Shown here one piece after another: positions 4,664-5,967 of a stretch of DNA of 5,967 nucleotides (positions are counted from its first letter, which is position 1; every line of letters begins with the position of its first letter). Source of the stretch: a halophilic archaeon J07HX64 (GTDB lineage Archaea; Halobacteriota; Halobacteria; Halobacteriales; Haloarculaceae); the NCBI GenBank assembly GCA_000416085.1, contig KE356579.1, positions 2,424,718-2,430,684 on the forward strand, in the 5' to 3' direction. A program made the position numbers and the translations under genes. The notes under the pieces were generated by a model that did not search any database, had not been told where the DNA came from, and worked only from the letters and a program-made list of their open reading frames with translations.

Positions 4664-5917
4664 TTAGTCTGCCAGGTGCTCGAGCACGCCGCCGGTCGTT
4701 CCGGGAACGGGTTCGGGTTCTGTGCCGGCCCTGACAGCGGCCTCGGCGTCTTTCAGGAGGTGACCGGTGGTGAGACAGACAACGTGTTCGTCGGCTCCGA
4801 CGGTGCCGCGCTCGCGGAGTTTCCGCAGACCGGCGAGCGAACACGCCGAGGCGGGTTCGACCCCCACACCCGACTCCGCGAGGTCCCGCTGTGCCCGCAC
4901 AATGGCCGGCTCGGAGACCGCGACCGCCGTGCCACCGGTTTCGCGGATACCCGGCAACGCCTTTGGCGCGTTGACCGGGTTGCCGATGCGGATCGCCGTT
5001 GCGCGGGTTTCGACCTCCTCCCAGCGACGCGTCTGCTCGTTGCCCTCCTCGATCGCCTCGACCATCGGGGCCGCACCCGCCGCCTGGACGCCGGTCAACG
5101 CTGGCACCTCCTCGGGCGCGAGCGCGCCGCTCTCCTGCAGTTCCCGGAAACACTTGTACAGTGCCGCCGTGTTACCGGCGTTGCCTACCGGCAGAACGAT
5201 GCGGTCGGGGTAGACCCCCTCCTCGTCGCGGAACTGCTCCAGGATCTCCAGGCCGATTGTCTTCTGCCCCTCCAGTCGAAAGGGGTTCAGCGAGTTCAGC
5301 AGGTACACCTCGCCACGCCGCGCGAGGTCCTGTACGATGTCGAGACAGGTGTCGAAGTTGCCGTCCACTTCGAGGATACGGGCTCCGTGGAGGCTTGCCT
5401 GTGCGACCTTGCCGGCGGCCACCTTCCCCCGGGGGAGCAACACCAGCGTCTCGATACCGGCCCGTGCACCGTAGGCGGCCAGTGCAGCGCTCGTGTTGCC
5501 CGTCGAGGCACACGCGAGTCGGTCGACACCGACCTGCCGGGCGACACGAACCCCGACGGTCATCCCGCGGTCCTTGAAACTCCCGGTCGGGTTCATCCCC
5601 TCGTGTTTGACTCGGACCCGGTCGATGCCGAGTGCTGCCTCGATGCGGGGCACGTCGTGCAGCGGTGTGTCACCCTCCGGGAGTGTCACGCCGGTGTCGA
5701 ACGGCAGTGCAGCGGCGTACCGCCACACCCCAGTTCCCTCGAACGCGTCCCATGTCGGCAGGTCGGCGTACCGGACCTCCAGCAGTCCGTCGCACTCGTC
5801 ACAGGTGTACCGGATCTCTGCGAACGGCGGGAACCGCTCCCCGCAGGCGATGCAGGTCAGCCAGACACCGCTGTCGGCACACCCGGGAGCCTCCGCCCGG
5901 AGGGTGAGATGACTCAT
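4664..5917 (-). CDS. thrC: Threonine synthase
   Basis: A complete 417-residue PLP enzyme (fold type II). It converts O-phospho-L-homoserine to L-threonine, the last step of threonine synthesis, in the cytoplasm. The N-terminus has a zinc-ribbon-like C..C (22, 25) ... C..C (39, 42). The PLP lysine is Lys115 in NPTGSFKDRG. The substrate loop ASTGNTSAA is at 137-145, and the PLP phosphate loop GNAGN is at 245-249. The IGNPVNAPKA and GVGVEPASA segments and the C-terminal CLTTGHLLKD are typical of haloarchaeal ThrC. I chose ATG at 5917; a GTG directly upstream at 5920 would add only one residue. The first 17 or so residues before the zinc-ribbon look longer than usual for haloarchaeal homologues. 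A weak T-rich box (CTTTTCTT, about 5948-5941) lies about 27 bases upstream, consistent with a leaderless mRNA. The membrane methyltransferase follows in the same operon. Confidence 0.97.
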   Translation of the reverse strand: MSHLTLRAEAPGCADSGVWLTCIACGERFPPFAEIRYTCDECDGLLEVRYADLPTWDAFEGTGVWRYAAALPFDTGVTLPEGDTPLHDVPRIEAALGIDRVRVKHEGMNPTGSFKDRGMTVGVRVARQVGVDRLACASTGNTSAALAAYGARAGIETLVLLPRGKVAAGKVAQASLHGARILEVDGNFDTCLDIVQDLARRGEVYLLNSLNPFRLEGQKTIGLEILEQFRDEEGVYPDRIVLPVGNAGNTAALYKCFRELQESGALAPEEVPALTGVQAAGAAPMVEAIEEGNEQTRRWEEVETRATAIRIGNPVNAPKALPGIRETGGTAVAVSEPAIVRAQRDLAESGVGVEPASACSLAGLRKLRERGTVGADEHVVCLTTGHLLKDAEAAVRAGTEPEPVPGTTGGVLEHLAD

Positions 5918-5940
5918 CACCCACCCGTCAGTCCCCGGGG

Positions 5941-5948
5941 AAGAAAAG
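5941..5948 (-). promoter_or_regulatory. Possible T-rich promoter box for thrC
   Basis: The minus strand reads CTTTTCTT here, the only AT-rich stretch between the right edge and the thrC ATG at 5917. The distance of about 27 bases fits a leaderless haloarchaeal start. It lacks a TATA core, so the call is weak, and the window ends 19 bases further on. Confidence 0.3.
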
Positions 5949-5967
5949 TCAGGTGGTCAGTGAGACC

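Noticed and set aside
4659..5153. N-terminal extension of the membrane methyltransferase in the same frame
   Set aside because: It lies entirely inside thrC, is very Arg/Gly-rich, and has no membrane or family features. The ATG at 4658 directly after the thrC stop is the natural start.

Overview
The window looks like ordinary chromosomal DNA from a halophilic archaeon (class Halobacteria). It is very GC-rich, with G or C in most third codon positions. The proteins are loaded with Asp and Glu, the 5' ends are short and look leaderless with TTTATA-like promoter boxes, and the threonine synthase is of the haloarchaeal type. This assignment is inferred from composition and protein style; no rRNA or other marker gene is present.

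Layout from left to right. (1) 1-149, + strand: the last 48 codons of a protein that resembles the C-terminal end of ArsA/Get3-type ATPases. (2) 162-261: four imperfect tandem copies of a 25-27 bp unit, each with a GTC...GAC dyad at its centre. (3) 272-544, + strand: a 90-residue hypothetical protein. (4) 601-2490, - strand: a complete 629-residue S9-family serine peptidase (beta-propeller plus alpha/beta-hydrolase) with its own promoter. (5) 2588-3364, - strand: a 258-residue protein that I place tentatively near the Nmad3 nucleotide-modification-associated family. It is preceded by a 20-codon leader ORF (3361-3423) whose stop overlaps its start as ATGA. (6) 3548-4084, + strand, divergent: msrA, peptide methionine sulfoxide reductase. 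(7) 4173-4658, - strand: a small membrane protein of the isoprenylcysteine/phospholipid methyltransferase type. It lies 5 bp behind (8) 4664-5917, - strand: thrC, threonine synthase, which starts near the right edge.

Transcription units inferred: thrC plus the membrane methyltransferase form a two-gene operon. The leader ORF and the Nmad3-like gene form a translationally coupled pair. The peptidase and msrA each have their own promoter. The 124 bp divergent region between the leader ORF and msrA contains a perfect 12 bp palindrome. Inverted repeats lie at the 3' ends of the Nmad3-like gene and of the thrC operon.

The genes are mostly housekeeping: threonine biosynthesis, repair of oxidised methionine and peptide turnover. 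I saw no mobile element, CRISPR array, tRNA or rRNA. The least explained items are the dyad-bearing tandem repeat at 162-261 and the leader ORF with its coupled, poorly characterised downstream gene.
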